A DNA stretch of 64,000 nucleotides from positions 1 to 64,000 of the forward strand of contig JAWOKN010000054.1 of assembly GCA_033854175.1 (NCBI GenBank), given 5' to 3'. A model generated the notes under the pieces. It was not told the origin of the DNA. It saw only the letters and a list, made by a program, of their open reading frames with translations, and did no database searches. Position 1 is the first letter of the stretch, and each line of letters begins with the position of its first letter. This DNA is from DATKPE01 sp033854175 (GTDB lineage Bacteria; Bacteroidota; Ignavibacteria; UBA10030; SZUA-254). The position numbers were made by a program, and so were the translations under genes. This document shows positions 35,435 to 44,182 of this stretch, piece by piece.

Positions 35435-38323
35435 GTGCAGGAAAATAAGCTCATTGTCAGGGGAGCCCGGGTCCATAACCTGAAGGATATCGATATCGAG
35501 ATGCCCCGGGGGAAACTTGTTGTCATTACCGGGCTGTCCGGTTCCGGGAAATCCAGCCTCGCGTTTGATACGATCTATGCCGAGGGGCAGCGCCGGTATG
35601 TCGAAAGCCTCTCCGCCTATGCCCGCCAGTTCGTCGGCCTGATGGAACGCCCCGATGTCGATTATATCGAGGGGCTGAGCCCCGCGATCTCGATTGAACA
35701 GAAATCCGTTTCCCATAATCCGCGCTCAACCGTCGGTACGGTTACGGAAATTTATGACTACCTCCGCCTCCTCTTTGCCCGCGCCGGCGTCCAGCACTGC
35801 TATAACTGCGGCCGCGTCGTCCAGCGCCAGACCGTCGACCAGATTATCGACGCCGTCATGGACTACCCCCCGGGGTCGAAGATTCAGGTGCTCGCCCCCC
35901 TGATCCGCGGCCGTAAGGGCCATTACCGGGAACTGTTCGAGGAGATCCTCCGGGACGGCTTTCTCCGCGTCCGCATCGACGGGGAGGTCAGGGAAATCGA
36001 AAAGGGGATGCAGATAAGCCGCTACAAGACCCACGATATCGAGGTCGTCGTCGACCGGCTGAACACACGGAGCGATATGCGCGGCCGCCTCTCGGATTCT
36101 GTCGAGACAGCACTCAGAATCGGCTCGGGTGTCGTGATTGTCAATATCCCCCAGGATACCCCGAATGGCAGGAAAAAGAAGCCGACGGGCGACCACCTCT
36201 ATAGCCAGCACCTCGCATGCCCCGAATGCGGGATCAGCTATGACGAACCCGCCCCGAATTCTTTCTCGTTCAATTCCACCTACGGCTGCTGCCCCTCCTG
36301 CAACGGTCTGGGGGAAACGAAGGAGTTTGACGTGAAACTGATCATGCCAGACCCGTCCCTGAGCATAAACCGGGAGGGACTCGCTCCCCTGGGGCCGCCC
36401 CGCGATACCTGGCTCTGGAGCCAGGTCAGGGCCGTGGCCGCGCATTGTAACGTCGACCTCGACATGCCGGTCGGCAAATTGCCGGAAAATGTCATTCATG
36501 TTTTTCTCCATGGCGGCGGCGATCAGAAGTTTGAAATCCCGTACCGGTATTCCTCCGGCCGGTCGGTGACCTACCGCCAGCGCTTCGGCGGTCTGCTGGA
36601 AATCCTGAAACGGTATTTCGAGGAGACGACGTCGGAGGGGATGCGCCAGTGGGTGGAGTCGTTCATGAATACAACCGTCTGCCCCTCGTGCGGCGGCGGA
36701 AGACTCCGCAGGGAGAGCCTCGCCGTGAAACTCGTCGATGCCAGGTCCGGCCGGAAGTCGACGATGCACGATATCGTCAGATTGTCCCTCCGCGATGCAC
36801 TGAACTTTTTCCAGACCCTATCCCTCACCCCGCGGCAACGCGAAATTGCCAGCCAGATCCTCAAGGAGATCAACCAGCGGCTTCAGTTCCTCCTGAATGT
36901 CGGCCTGGATTATCTGACGCTCGACCGCTCAGCCCGCACACTGGCGGGAGGGGAGTCCCAGCGGATCAGACTCGCCACACAGATCGGTTCACAGCTTGTC
37001 GGCGTGCTCTATATTCTCGATGAACCGAGCATCGGCCTCCATCAGCGGGATAATATCAAGCTGATCAACAGCCTGAAGGAATTGCGCGATCTCGGGAATA
37101 CCGTCATTGTCGTCGAACATGACAAGGAAATGATCCAGAGCGCCGATTTTGTCGTCGACCTCGGCCCCGGCGCGGGCGAACATGGAGGATTTGTCGTCGC
37201 CACCGGGAAACCCGACCATCTGAAGGTGAGAAAGAACGGGAATATGGAGCAGTCCCCGACGGCACTCTACCTCCTGGGGGAAAAAAAGATCGGAATACCC
37301 TCATCCCGCCGCCCCGGAAACGGTTCTGCCGTCGTCCTGCGCGGCGCGAAGGGGAATAACCTGAAGTCCGTGACCCTGAAGATCCCACTGGGGAGGTTTA
37401 TCTGCATCACCGGCGTGAGCGGATCGGGGAAGTCAAGCCTTGTGACCGAAACCCTCTACAGGATTCTGGGGAGGAAATTTTATAAGTCGAAGGATGTTCC
37501 GCTCGAGTATTCCTCCATCGAGGGCCTGGAGTATATCGACAAGGTGATCGATATCGACCAGTCACCCATCGGCAGAACCCCCCGCTCAAACCCCGCAACC
37601 TATACCGGACTCTTTACCGTCATCCGCGATCTCTATGCCCAGCTGCCGGAAGCCAAGATCCGGGGCTACAGGGTGGGGAGGTTCAGCTTTAATGTGAAAG
37701 GGGGGAGGTGCGAGGAGTGCGAAGGGGACGGCGTGCGGAAAATTGAGATGAATTTCCTCCCCGACGTCTATGTGACGTGCGAGGTGTGCAAGGGGAGACG
37801 CTATAACCGCGAAACACTCCAGATCGTCTATAAAGGCAAGTCGATCGCCGATGTCCTCAATATGACCGTCGAGGAGGCCTTTGCATTCTTCAGGGATATC
37901 CCGCGCATCCACCGGAAACTTGAAACCCTCTCCGATGTCGGTCTGGGCTATATCCGCCTCGGCCAGCAGGCCACCACTCTTTCCGGAGGCGAGGCCCAGA
38001 GGGTGAAGCTCTCAACGGAGTTGTCAAAGGTCGGGACGGGTAAGACATTGTATATCCTCGACGAACCCACCACGGGCCTCCATTTCGAGGATATCCGCAT
38101 GCTCCTTGCCGTCCTCAATAAGCTGGTCGATAAGGGTAATACGATTATCGTGATCGAACATAACCTCGACGTGATCAAAACTGCCGACTGGATTATCGAC
38201 CTGGGACCGGAAGGAGGGGAGGATGGAGGGAAAATTATCGCCGAGGGTACGCCCGAACTCCTGGCGAAGAGCAAAATATCGTATACGGGAAGGTTCCTGA
38301 GTGAAGCGCTGAAAGAAGGGTGA
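35435..38323 (+). CDS. uvrA: Excinuclease ABC subunit A
   Basis: From a GTG at 35435 the product has 962 residues, normal for UvrA, the damage-recognition ATPase of nucleotide excision repair. It contains two ABC ATPase modules (GLSGSGKSSLAFDT with LAGGESQRIRLA; GVSGSGKSSLVTETL with LSGGEAQRVKLS) and zinc fingers at CYNCG/CPECG/CPSC and CEECEGDG/CEVCKGRRYN. Longer starts upstream would run through the terminator hairpin. uvrB and uvrC are not in the window. Confidence 0.97.
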   Translation: MQENKLIVRGARVHNLKDIDIEMPRGKLVVITGLSGSGKSSLAFDTIYAEGQRRYVESLSAYARQFVGLMERPDVDYIEGLSPAISIEQKSVSHNPRSTVGTVTEIYDYLRLLFARAGVQHCYNCGRVVQRQTVDQIIDAVMDYPPGSKIQVLAPLIRGRKGHYRELFEEILRDGFLRVRIDGEVREIEKGMQISRYKTHDIEVVVDRLNTRSDMRGRLSDSVETALRIGSGVVIVNIPQDTPNGRKKKPTGDHLYSQHLACPECGISYDEPAPNSFSFNSTYGCCPSCNGLGETKEFDVKLIMPDPSLSINREGLAPLGPPRDTWLWSQVRAVAAHCNVDLDMPVGKLPENVIHVFLHGGGDQKFEIPYRYSSGRSVTYRQRFGGLLEILKRYFEETTSEGMRQWVESFMNTTVCPSCGGGRLRRESLAVKLVDARSGRKSTMHDIVRLSLRDALNFFQTLSLTPRQREIASQILKEINQRLQFLLNVGLDYLTLDRSARTLAGGESQRIRLATQIGSQLVGVLYILDEPSIGLHQRDNIKLINSLKELRDLGNTVIVVEHDKEMIQSADFVVDLGPGAGEHGGFVVATGKPDHLKVRKNGNMEQSPTALYLLGEKKIGIPSSRRPGNGSAVVLRGAKGNNLKSVTLKIPLGRFICITGVSGSGKSSLVTETLYRILGRKFYKSKDVPLEYSSIEGLEYIDKVIDIDQSPIGRTPRSNPATYTGLFTVIRDLYAQLPEAKIRGYRVGRFSFNVKGGRCEECEGDGVRKIEMNFLPDVYVTCEVCKGRRYNRETLQIVYKGKSIADVLNMTVEEAFAFFRDIPRIHRKLETLSDVGLGYIRLGQQATTLSGGEAQRVKLSTELSKVGTGKTLYILDEPTTGLHFEDIRMLLAVLNKLVDKGNTIIVIEHNLDVIKTADWIIDLGPEGGEDGGKIIAEGTPELLAKSKISYTGRFLSEALKEG

Positions 38324-38338
38324 GGGCCTCTCCACCGG

Positions 38339-38947
38339 TCATCCGCCTGATTTTGAGACGAATCTGTTTCCCCGGATGTGAAATCTCCACAGCTGCTCTT
38401 TCCCGCTGGTTATGCCAATACGCTCGGTCGCCGCAATGCTCCGCTTCCCGATCTTCCCGCCTTTGATGATGCAGATCTCGTCCCCCAGTAAATCGGTGCC
38501 GTTGTCCTCCCGCGATATCGCAAAGGCCTGGCATAACTTCGCGGGCCCGTTTGTCAGATTTTCCACCTTCATCTTTCCTTGTATAAAATGCCTGTTCTGC
38601 TTTATCCGATCCAGACCGGCAAGCGGTTCCACCGCCCGCAAAAGGACCGCCCGGCCTCTTCCCCCCCGCTCAGTGACGACATTGCAGCAGTAATGCATTC
38701 CATACGTGAAGTAGACATAAAGATGCCCGCCCTCACGGAACATGACCTCGTTCCGTTTTGTCTTTCCGCGGTAGGCGTGACTTGCAGGATCCTTTTCTCC
38801 AAGATAGGCCTCGACTTCGACGATTTTTCCGCTGAGGATTATCCCCCCGCTCTTCCTCACCAGGGTCATCCCCAGAAGCGCCTTTGCGACGCGTAGTGTC
38901 GGCTGAAGGTAGAATGACCGCGGGAGTTTTTTGCTGCTTCTGATCAT
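38339..38947 (-). CDS. DNA-3-methyladenine glycosylase (AAG/MPG type)
   Basis: The 202-residue protein is an alkyladenine DNA glycosylase: VAKALLGMTLVRK, IVEVEAYLGEKDPASHAYRGKTKRNEVMF with the catalytic Glu, YVYFTYGMHYCCNVVT, LLRAVEPL and NGPAKLCQAFAI. It removes alkylated purines at the start of base excision repair. It is convergent with uvrA, 15 bases away, and lies 91 bases downstream of the aldehyde dehydrogenase gene. Confidence 0.94.
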   Translation of the reverse strand: MIRSSKKLPRSFYLQPTLRVAKALLGMTLVRKSGGIILSGKIVEVEAYLGEKDPASHAYRGKTKRNEVMFREGGHLYVYFTYGMHYCCNVVTERGGRGRAVLLRAVEPLAGLDRIKQNRHFIQGKMKVENLTNGPAKLCQAFAISREDNGTDLLGDEICIIKGGKIGKRSIAATERIGITSGKEQLWRFHIRGNRFVSKSGG

Positions 38948-39038
38948 CGATCGGATATCGTCATGCGCCCGGGCTTTGTCGCTGGCATCATGACACCTCC
39001 CGGGGATTCATACAGGTGCGGGGGAGAGACTTGTCCCC

Positions 39039-40670
39039 CTACCGCTTTGAGAACTCTTTGATGATTTTCTCCACCTCTTCCTCGGATATGCCGGCCCCGA
39101 GCGTTCCTGAGGGAGCTTTCGGGGCTGATCCCTTCTCGTCCTTCCGGGAAGGGGGGACATTGCCCGCCTTCAGCCTGATCCGTTCTTCAATCTCGTCGAT
39201 CCATGATTTCTGCGGCTGAGGCTTTTTCGTTTCCGCCGGCTTCGGCGGAGATGGCGGTGGCGCCCCCTTTTGTGCTTCTGCCGGTTTTACGGCCGGAGCT
39301 GCACTTTCGGAGGGGTTGATCGGCCGGGTCTCAAACGCGAGTCGCTTGATGTTGAACATGTGCTTCGCCGAGACGTTGTCCGATATGATCGATCCGCCGA
39401 ACGTTCCCGGACCGAGCGTCAGCGAAGGAAGAAGATCTGTCGTGTATCCCACCGCCCCGAGCGCCGCCTGCGTGTTGACCAGTATCCTGAACGCGGGCTT
39501 TTCAAGCGCGAATTTGAGGATGATGTCCTCGTCGGAGGAGTGGATCACGAGCGTGTGCCCGATTCCTCCGAATTCGAGCAGCTCGATGCACCGCTCACAT
39601 CCTTCCCGCCAGTTGTCGACGGTGTACAAGGAGAGGACCGGGGAGAGCTTTTCCCGGGATAAGGGGTACTCCCGTCCCACACCCTGGATTTCCGCGATCA
39701 GCACCTGCGTGTCCGGCGGAACATCGATGCCGGCATTCTGCGCTATGAATGTCGCCGGTTTGCCGACCATGTTTGCGTTGATCCCACCCCGCTGGTCGAA
39801 CATCAGCGCCGAAAGCTTTTCCTTGTCGAATCCGCCGACGAAGACACACCGCTGCCGCCTGAATTCCTCCACCACGGCGTTTTTTATCTGTGCGTCGACG
39901 ATCACCGACGCCTCCGTCGAGCAGAGAACGCCGAGATCAAAAACCTTCCCCGAGACGATATCCGCAACCGCCTTCCGTATGTCGGCGGTTTTCTCAATGT
40001 ACGCGGGGACGTTCCCGGAACCTACCCCGTATGCCGGCTTGCCCGAGCTGTAGGCACTCCGGACCATCGGATTGCTCCCCGTGGCCAGGATGATGGACAC
40101 AAGTTTGTGCTTCATCAGTTCGTTCGTCGCCTCAGGCGTCGGCGTGCCCAGACATGCCATCAGACCCTGCGGCGCACCTGCCGCCTCGGCCGCCTGCGAG
40201 ATGACGTGCATTGCCTCAAGGGTGCACTTTACCGCGCGGGGGTGCGGACTTGCCACGATCGCGTTTCTCCCTTTGACCGATATGATCGCCTTGAACATCA
40301 CGGTCGATGTCGGATTGGTCGACGGGATCAGCGCGGCAACCACCCCCATCGGCTCGGCGATTTCAATGACCCTGTGCTCCCGGTCTTCCCGGATCACCCC
40401 GACCGAACGCAGGTCCTTGATCGATTCCCAGACGCGCCGCGTGGCGAACTCGTTTTTCTTTTTCTTGTCCTCCGGTTTCCCGAATCCTGTCTCTTCATGC
40501 GCCATGCGCCCCAAGTGCTCCGCCGCCCCGTACCCCGCATCAGCCATCGCCGCAACGATCCGGTTGACCCGCTGCTGATCGTAGGCCTTGAATTCCAGCT
40601 GCGCTTGTTTCGCCTTCTGGACGAGGTCGCGCATCTCCTGTATCGATTGCAGATCTTTGTCGAGTGCCAT
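39039..40670 (-). CDS. CoA-acylating aldehyde dehydrogenase with putative microcompartment-targeting tail
   Basis: The 543-residue protein is an EutE/PduP/AdhE-type dehydrogenase that oxidises short aldehydes to acyl-CoA with NAD+. The catalytic Cys250 lies in DLGVLCSTEASVIVD, with PSTNPTSTVMFKAI and GVGSGNVPAYIE as cofactor segments. After the catalytic core (about residue 453) comes a Pro/Ala/Lys linker of some 35 residues, an amphipathic segment SWIDEIEERIRLKAG (489-503), a second flexible linker, and a C-terminal amphipathic helix ISEEEVEKIIKEFSKR (528-543). Linker plus short helix is the usual form of a microcompartment encapsulation peptide. It is the last but one gene of the ruv block, 29 bases after the PPC gene. 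Enzyme class is firm; encapsulation is inferred. Confidence 0.9.
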   Translation of the reverse strand: MALDKDLQSIQEMRDLVQKAKQAQLEFKAYDQQRVNRIVAAMADAGYGAAEHLGRMAHEETGFGKPEDKKKKNEFATRRVWESIKDLRSVGVIREDREHRVIEIAEPMGVVAALIPSTNPTSTVMFKAIISVKGRNAIVASPHPRAVKCTLEAMHVISQAAEAAGAPQGLMACLGTPTPEATNELMKHKLVSIILATGSNPMVRSAYSSGKPAYGVGSGNVPAYIEKTADIRKAVADIVSGKVFDLGVLCSTEASVIVDAQIKNAVVEEFRRQRCVFVGGFDKEKLSALMFDQRGGINANMVGKPATFIAQNAGIDVPPDTQVLIAEIQGVGREYPLSREKLSPVLSLYTVDNWREGCERCIELLEFGGIGHTLVIHSSDEDIILKFALEKPAFRILVNTQAALGAVGYTTDLLPSLTLGPGTFGGSIISDNVSAKHMFNIKRLAFETRPINPSESAAPAVKPAEAQKGAPPPSPPKPAETKKPQPQKSWIDEIEERIRLKAGNVPPSRKDEKGSAPKAPSGTLGAGISEEEVEKIIKEFSKR

Positions 40671-40699
40671 AACCCTTACCGAGGATTTGATTGAACCTG

Positions 40700-41134
40700 T
40701 TATGCAAGTTTACCGGTTTTCCACAAATATAAACCCGTTGTGTCTTCCTGCTGCCTGCTGAATTCCTCCCCTTCGAAAACGTCGATGAAAACCTCGAACG
40801 CAAATACCTTCGTCCCCGGAAGGAGATGACCTCCAAAGACCTTCCCCTGCGGATCGCCGAGAACGATGTGAGCGTGGACGAACGGCTTCCCGTCCCGCAG
40901 GCTGATGTTACCGTGAAGATTGAGGATCTCCATCCCCCCGGGAAACTCCATGCTGTTGTATTTCCTCTCGGCCTGATCGTAATAGGCAACCACCGCGTGC
41001 GTGGTCGCCCCGAGCCCCTGGATCCGGCCCATGTGGATCTTCTCTCTCTGCGCGATGGCAGTCAGCCCCTCATAGAGATCCGCCCCGAGCGGGAGCTGCC
41101 CGACGAATGTCCGCCGTACTGTGTGGCCGTTCAT
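40700..41134 (-). CDS. PPC/DUF296 domain protein
   Basis: The 144-residue protein is a single PPC (plant and prokaryote conserved, DUF296) domain. It has the IQGLGATTHAVVAYYD strand pair, LNLHGNIS, HAHIVLGDPQGKVFGGHLLPGT and AFEVFIDVFEG, including the conserved HxH/GGH residues. Bacterial members form trimers and their function is unclear; in plants the domain is linked to AT-hook proteins. It lies 10 bases after ruvB and just before the aldehyde dehydrogenase, so a link to that enzyme is possible. Confidence 0.88.
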   Translation of the reverse strand: MNGHTVRRTFVGQLPLGADLYEGLTAIAQREKIHMGRIQGLGATTHAVVAYYDQAERKYNSMEFPGGMEILNLHGNISLRDGKPFVHAHIVLGDPQGKVFGGHLLPGTKVFAFEVFIDVFEGEEFSRQQEDTTGLYLWKTGKLA

Positions 41135-41144
41135 ACGAAGGTCG

Positions 41145-42194
41145 CTAGAGGTTGAATTTTTCCTGCACCATGTTTTTGCGCGTGTAGGTGTGATGCAGAT
41201 GCTGATAGGTCAGCTCGGTCGCTTCCCGGCCGCGCGGCGTCCGTACCAGGAAACCCTCCTGGATGAGATACGGCTCGTACACCTCTTCAATGGTGCCGGG
41301 TTCCTCACCCACAGCAACGGCCAGGGTGTTCACACCGACCGGCCCGCCGTGGTACTTTTCGATGATCGTCGTGAGAATGCGTTTGTCCATTTCATCCAGG
41401 CCGTGCTCGTCAACCTCCAACCGGTTCAGGGCGTAGGTGGTGACTTCCTTCGTGATCACTCCCCGGTAGTGCGCGAGATCCGATTCCGCCTCCGCAAAAT
41501 CCCGGCAGCGCTTCAAAAGCCGGTTCGCGATGCGCGGCGTGCCCCGCGCCCGACGGGCGATTTCACCGCTCCCCTGGGGGTCGGTCTTGACGTTCAGAAT
41601 TGAACTTGACCGCGCGATGATCTTTTCCAGATCGTGCGGCGGATAATAGTCGAGACGGCTCGTGACGCCGAATCGCGACCGCAGGGGGGAGGAGAGAAGC
41701 CCCGCCCGCGTCGTCGCCCCGACGAGCGTGAAGGTGTTGAGCGCGAGCTGGACACTCCGCGCATTGGGCCCGTTGTCAATGAGGATGTCAATCTTGTAAT
41801 CCTCCATCGCCGAGTAGAGATATTCCTCCACGAGCGGATTTAAACGGTGAATTTCGTCGATGAAGAGGACATCACCGGGACTCAGGTTGGTGAGAATGCC
41901 CGCCAGGTTGTACGGTTTGTCAAGCGCGGGCGCCGAGGTTGCCTTGATCTGCGAGCCCATTTCATTGGCGATGATGTACGCCAGCGTCGTTTTCCCCAGC
42001 CCGGGCGGTCCGGTCAAAAGGACGTGATCGAGACTTTCCCCCCGCCCGCGCGCGGCCTGGATGAAGACCCTGAGGTTGTCAACGAGCTTGCTCTGCCCGA
42101 CAAATTCCTCGAACCGCAGGGGACGAAGCGTCTGATCGAACTCCGCCTCCGCAGGGAGCTGCTCAGGTGCCGTGTGGTCAGTTCGCTTTTTCAT
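41145..42194 (-). CDS. ruvB: Holliday junction branch-migration helicase RuvB
   Basis: I start at the ATG at 42194 (MKKRTDHTAPEQ), giving 349 residues; twelve codons upstream are open but atypical. The protein has LRPLRFEEFVGQSKL, Walker A LLTGPPGLGKTTLA, Walker B DVLFIDEIHRLNPLVEEYLYSAMED, sensor VGATTRAGLLSSPLRSRFG and the C-terminal winged helix ending in RTPRGREATELTYQHL. It forms the motor ring on RuvA-bound junctions. Confidence 0.97.
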   Translation of the reverse strand: MKKRTDHTAPEQLPAEAEFDQTLRPLRFEEFVGQSKLVDNLRVFIQAARGRGESLDHVLLTGPPGLGKTTLAYIIANEMGSQIKATSAPALDKPYNLAGILTNLSPGDVLFIDEIHRLNPLVEEYLYSAMEDYKIDILIDNGPNARSVQLALNTFTLVGATTRAGLLSSPLRSRFGVTSRLDYYPPHDLEKIIARSSSILNVKTDPQGSGEIARRARGTPRIANRLLKRCRDFAEAESDLAHYRGVITKEVTTYALNRLEVDEHGLDEMDKRILTTIIEKYHGGPVGVNTLAVAVGEEPGTIEEVYEPYLIQEGFLVRTPRGREATELTYQHLHHTYTRKNMVQEKFNL

Positions 42195-42230
42195 CACCGA
42201 AAATGTAAGGAGATTGCACCTGAATTGCAA

Positions 42231-42836
42231 TCATGGGCGGGAGGTGTGCTGAAGCGCCCGCTTGACGAGCTCCTCGACGGGGAGGTCCTCACCCCGGGAT
42301 TCCTGCAGCACGCTGCGTAACGCCCGCTCGGCAACCGCCCGGTGATACCCGAGCGACATCAGAGCCACAAGCGCCTCGGACCTGGTCTTCAGCTGGTCGC
42401 TTGTGGGAACGTCGCTTGTCTGCACAAGTTCGATTTTTCCGAGTTTTGTCTTCAGTTCCAGTATGATCCGCTCGGCGGTCTTTTTGCCGACACCCGATAT
42501 GGCCGTCAGCGCCGCGACGTTACCGGTCTGGATCGCCTCCCGAAGCTCCTCCGCCTTGAGCCCCGAGAGGATCCCCTGGGCCATTTTCGGCCCGATCCCG
42601 GTGATCGATATCAGATGGCGGAAGATTTCCCGCTCACCCTCGGTCGCAAATCCGTACAGCTGAAGCAGATCCTCCCTGACGTGCAGATGCGTCAGCAGCA
42701 CCACGTCCTCATCTGCATGCTGCAGCTGGTCGTAGGTCGATAGCGAGATGTTGAGGAGGTATCCGACACTGTTGACGTCAAGGACGACCTGGGTCGGCGA
42801 CAGGGAGAGTATTTTACCCCGGAGCTGGGATATCAT
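42231..42836 (-). CDS. ruvA: Holliday junction DNA helicase subunit RuvA
   Basis: The product from the ATG at 42836 (MISQLRGKILSLSPTQVVLDV) has 201 residues: an OB fold, two helix-hairpin-helix motifs (LISITGIGPKMAQGILSGL and LTAISGVGKKTAERIILELK) and the C-terminal RuvB-binding helices. The start overlaps the ruvC stop by four bases, which supports it over an upstream in-frame ATG. Confidence 0.97.
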   Translation of the reverse strand: MISQLRGKILSLSPTQVVLDVNSVGYLLNISLSTYDQLQHADEDVVLLTHLHVREDLLQLYGFATEGEREIFRHLISITGIGPKMAQGILSGLKAEELREAIQTGNVAALTAISGVGKKTAERIILELKTKLGKIELVQTSDVPTSDQLKTRSEALVALMSLGYHRAVAERALRSVLQESRGEDLPVEELVKRALQHTSRP

Positions 42837-43384
42837 CGTGAGCTCGCCTGGAAGATTTTGTCCGGGTGCGCCGTGAGATAGGATCTCCACGAAGGGTATG
42901 CACGCGCCGCCCGCGGGACCCGGCGCTGGACATGACAGACCGCAACAGCCAAGGCATCGGTCGTGTCGTAATACCGGGGGAGCCTGTCCAACCGGAGGAG
43001 CGATTTCATCATCGCCTGAACCTGCTCTTTTGAGGCCGTACCGTTTCCGACCACGGCTTTCTTGACTTCACGGGGAGAATATTCGTGCGTCGGAATGTCC
43101 CTTGTCACCGCCGCAAGTATGGAGACACCCCGGGCCTGCCCGAGCTTCAGCGCCGATTGCGCGTTCTTGCCGTAAAAGGCGGTCTCGATGGCAAATTCAT
43201 CGGGCCGGAATTCCTCGATCAGCCGGGTGAGGGTCTCGTAGATGAGCTTCAACCGGTCGGGGAGAGGGGCCGTTGAACGGTTTTTTATCGCCCCGCACCC
43301 GAGAACCTCGTACCTGCGGACTCCCGTCCGGATGATCCCGTAACCGGTCAGAAGCGAGCCTGGATCAACACCGAGCACAATCAT
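42833..43384 (-). CDS. ruvC: Holliday junction resolvase RuvC
   Basis: The 183-residue protein has the RNase H-like fold with catalytic acidic residues in VLGVDPGSLLTGYGII, FAIETAFYGKNAQSALKLGQARG and the C-terminal YYDTTDALAVAVCH. It cuts junctions bound by RuvAB. It is followed by a slightly long C-terminal tail. Confidence 0.96.
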   Translation of the reverse strand: MIVLGVDPGSLLTGYGIIRTGVRRYEVLGCGAIKNRSTAPLPDRLKLIYETLTRLIEEFRPDEFAIETAFYGKNAQSALKLGQARGVSILAAVTRDIPTHEYSPREVKKAVVGNGTASKEQVQAMMKSLLRLDRLPRYYDTTDALAVAVCHVQRRVPRAARAYPSWRSYLTAHPDKIFQASSR

Positions 43385-43430
43385 GCGCGTCCGTCATCGC
43401 CGGCGGCGCAAAGCGGTTCCCTCTTGCCGT

Positions 43431-44180
43431 TCATACATTCATGCTCGCAATCAGTTTTTCGTCGATGTCGAAATTCGCAAAGACATGCTGGACATCGTCG
43501 TTGTCCTCAAGCGCTTCAAGGAGTTTCAGAAACTGCTCCGCTTCCTTGCCGTCGACATGAACGGTGTTCTCCGGTACGAGCTGGATTTCGGCCTCTTCGG
43601 GCCTGATCTTCTTCGCTTCCAGCGCGTGCCGCACGGCATCAAAGTTTTCGGGCGCCGTGATGACCTGATAGCTGTCCTCGTCGGTCTTCATGTCGTCCGC
43701 CCCCGCATCGATGATGACGTTCATCAGATCATCCTCCGCCACACTCGCACGCGGAATCATGATGATCCCCTTGCGGTGAAACATGTAGGAGACCGAGTTG
43801 AGCGCTCCGAACTTGCCGTTGTACCGTTCGAGGATGTGACGGATCTCCGCGACGGTCCGGTTCTTGTTGTCCGTCACCGATTCAATCATCATCGCCACCC
43901 CCCCGGGCCCGAATCCTTCGTACGTCACTTCCTCATAGGTCACTCCGGGAAGCTCGCCCGTACCCCGCTGGATCGCCCGCTTGATGTTTTCCGCGGGCAT
44001 GTTCGCCGCCTGCGCCTTTTCGATCGCAAGCCGTAACCTCGGGTTCCCCGACGGATTGCCGCCGCCGTCACGCGCCGCAATGGTCATTTCCTTGATGAGC
44101 CGCGTGAAGAGCCTTCCGCGCTTGGCGTCGTTGACACCCTTTTTCCTTTTGATCTTCGCCCACTTGTTGTGACCTGACAT
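43431..44180 (-). CDS. YebC/PmpR-family protein (TACO1)
   Basis: Taking the ATG at 44180 the product has 249 residues and begins MSGHNKWAKIKRKKGVNDAKRG, the canonical start of the family. GGNPSGNPRLRLAIEKAQAANMPAENIKRAIQRG and EGFGPGGVAMMIESVTDNKNRT follow. Members act as translation activators relieving polyproline stalls, and some as transcription regulators. Placement next to ruvC is widely conserved. Confidence 0.96.
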   Translation of the reverse strand: MSGHNKWAKIKRKKGVNDAKRGRLFTRLIKEMTIAARDGGGNPSGNPRLRLAIEKAQAANMPAENIKRAIQRGTGELPGVTYEEVTYEGFGPGGVAMMIESVTDNKNRTVAEIRHILERYNGKFGALNSVSYMFHRKGIIMIPRASVAEDDLMNVIIDAGADDMKTDEDSYQVITAPENFDAVRHALEAKKIRPEEAEIQLVPENTVHVDGKEAEQFLKLLEALEDNDDVQHVFANFDIDEKLIASMNV

Positions 44181-44182
44181 AC

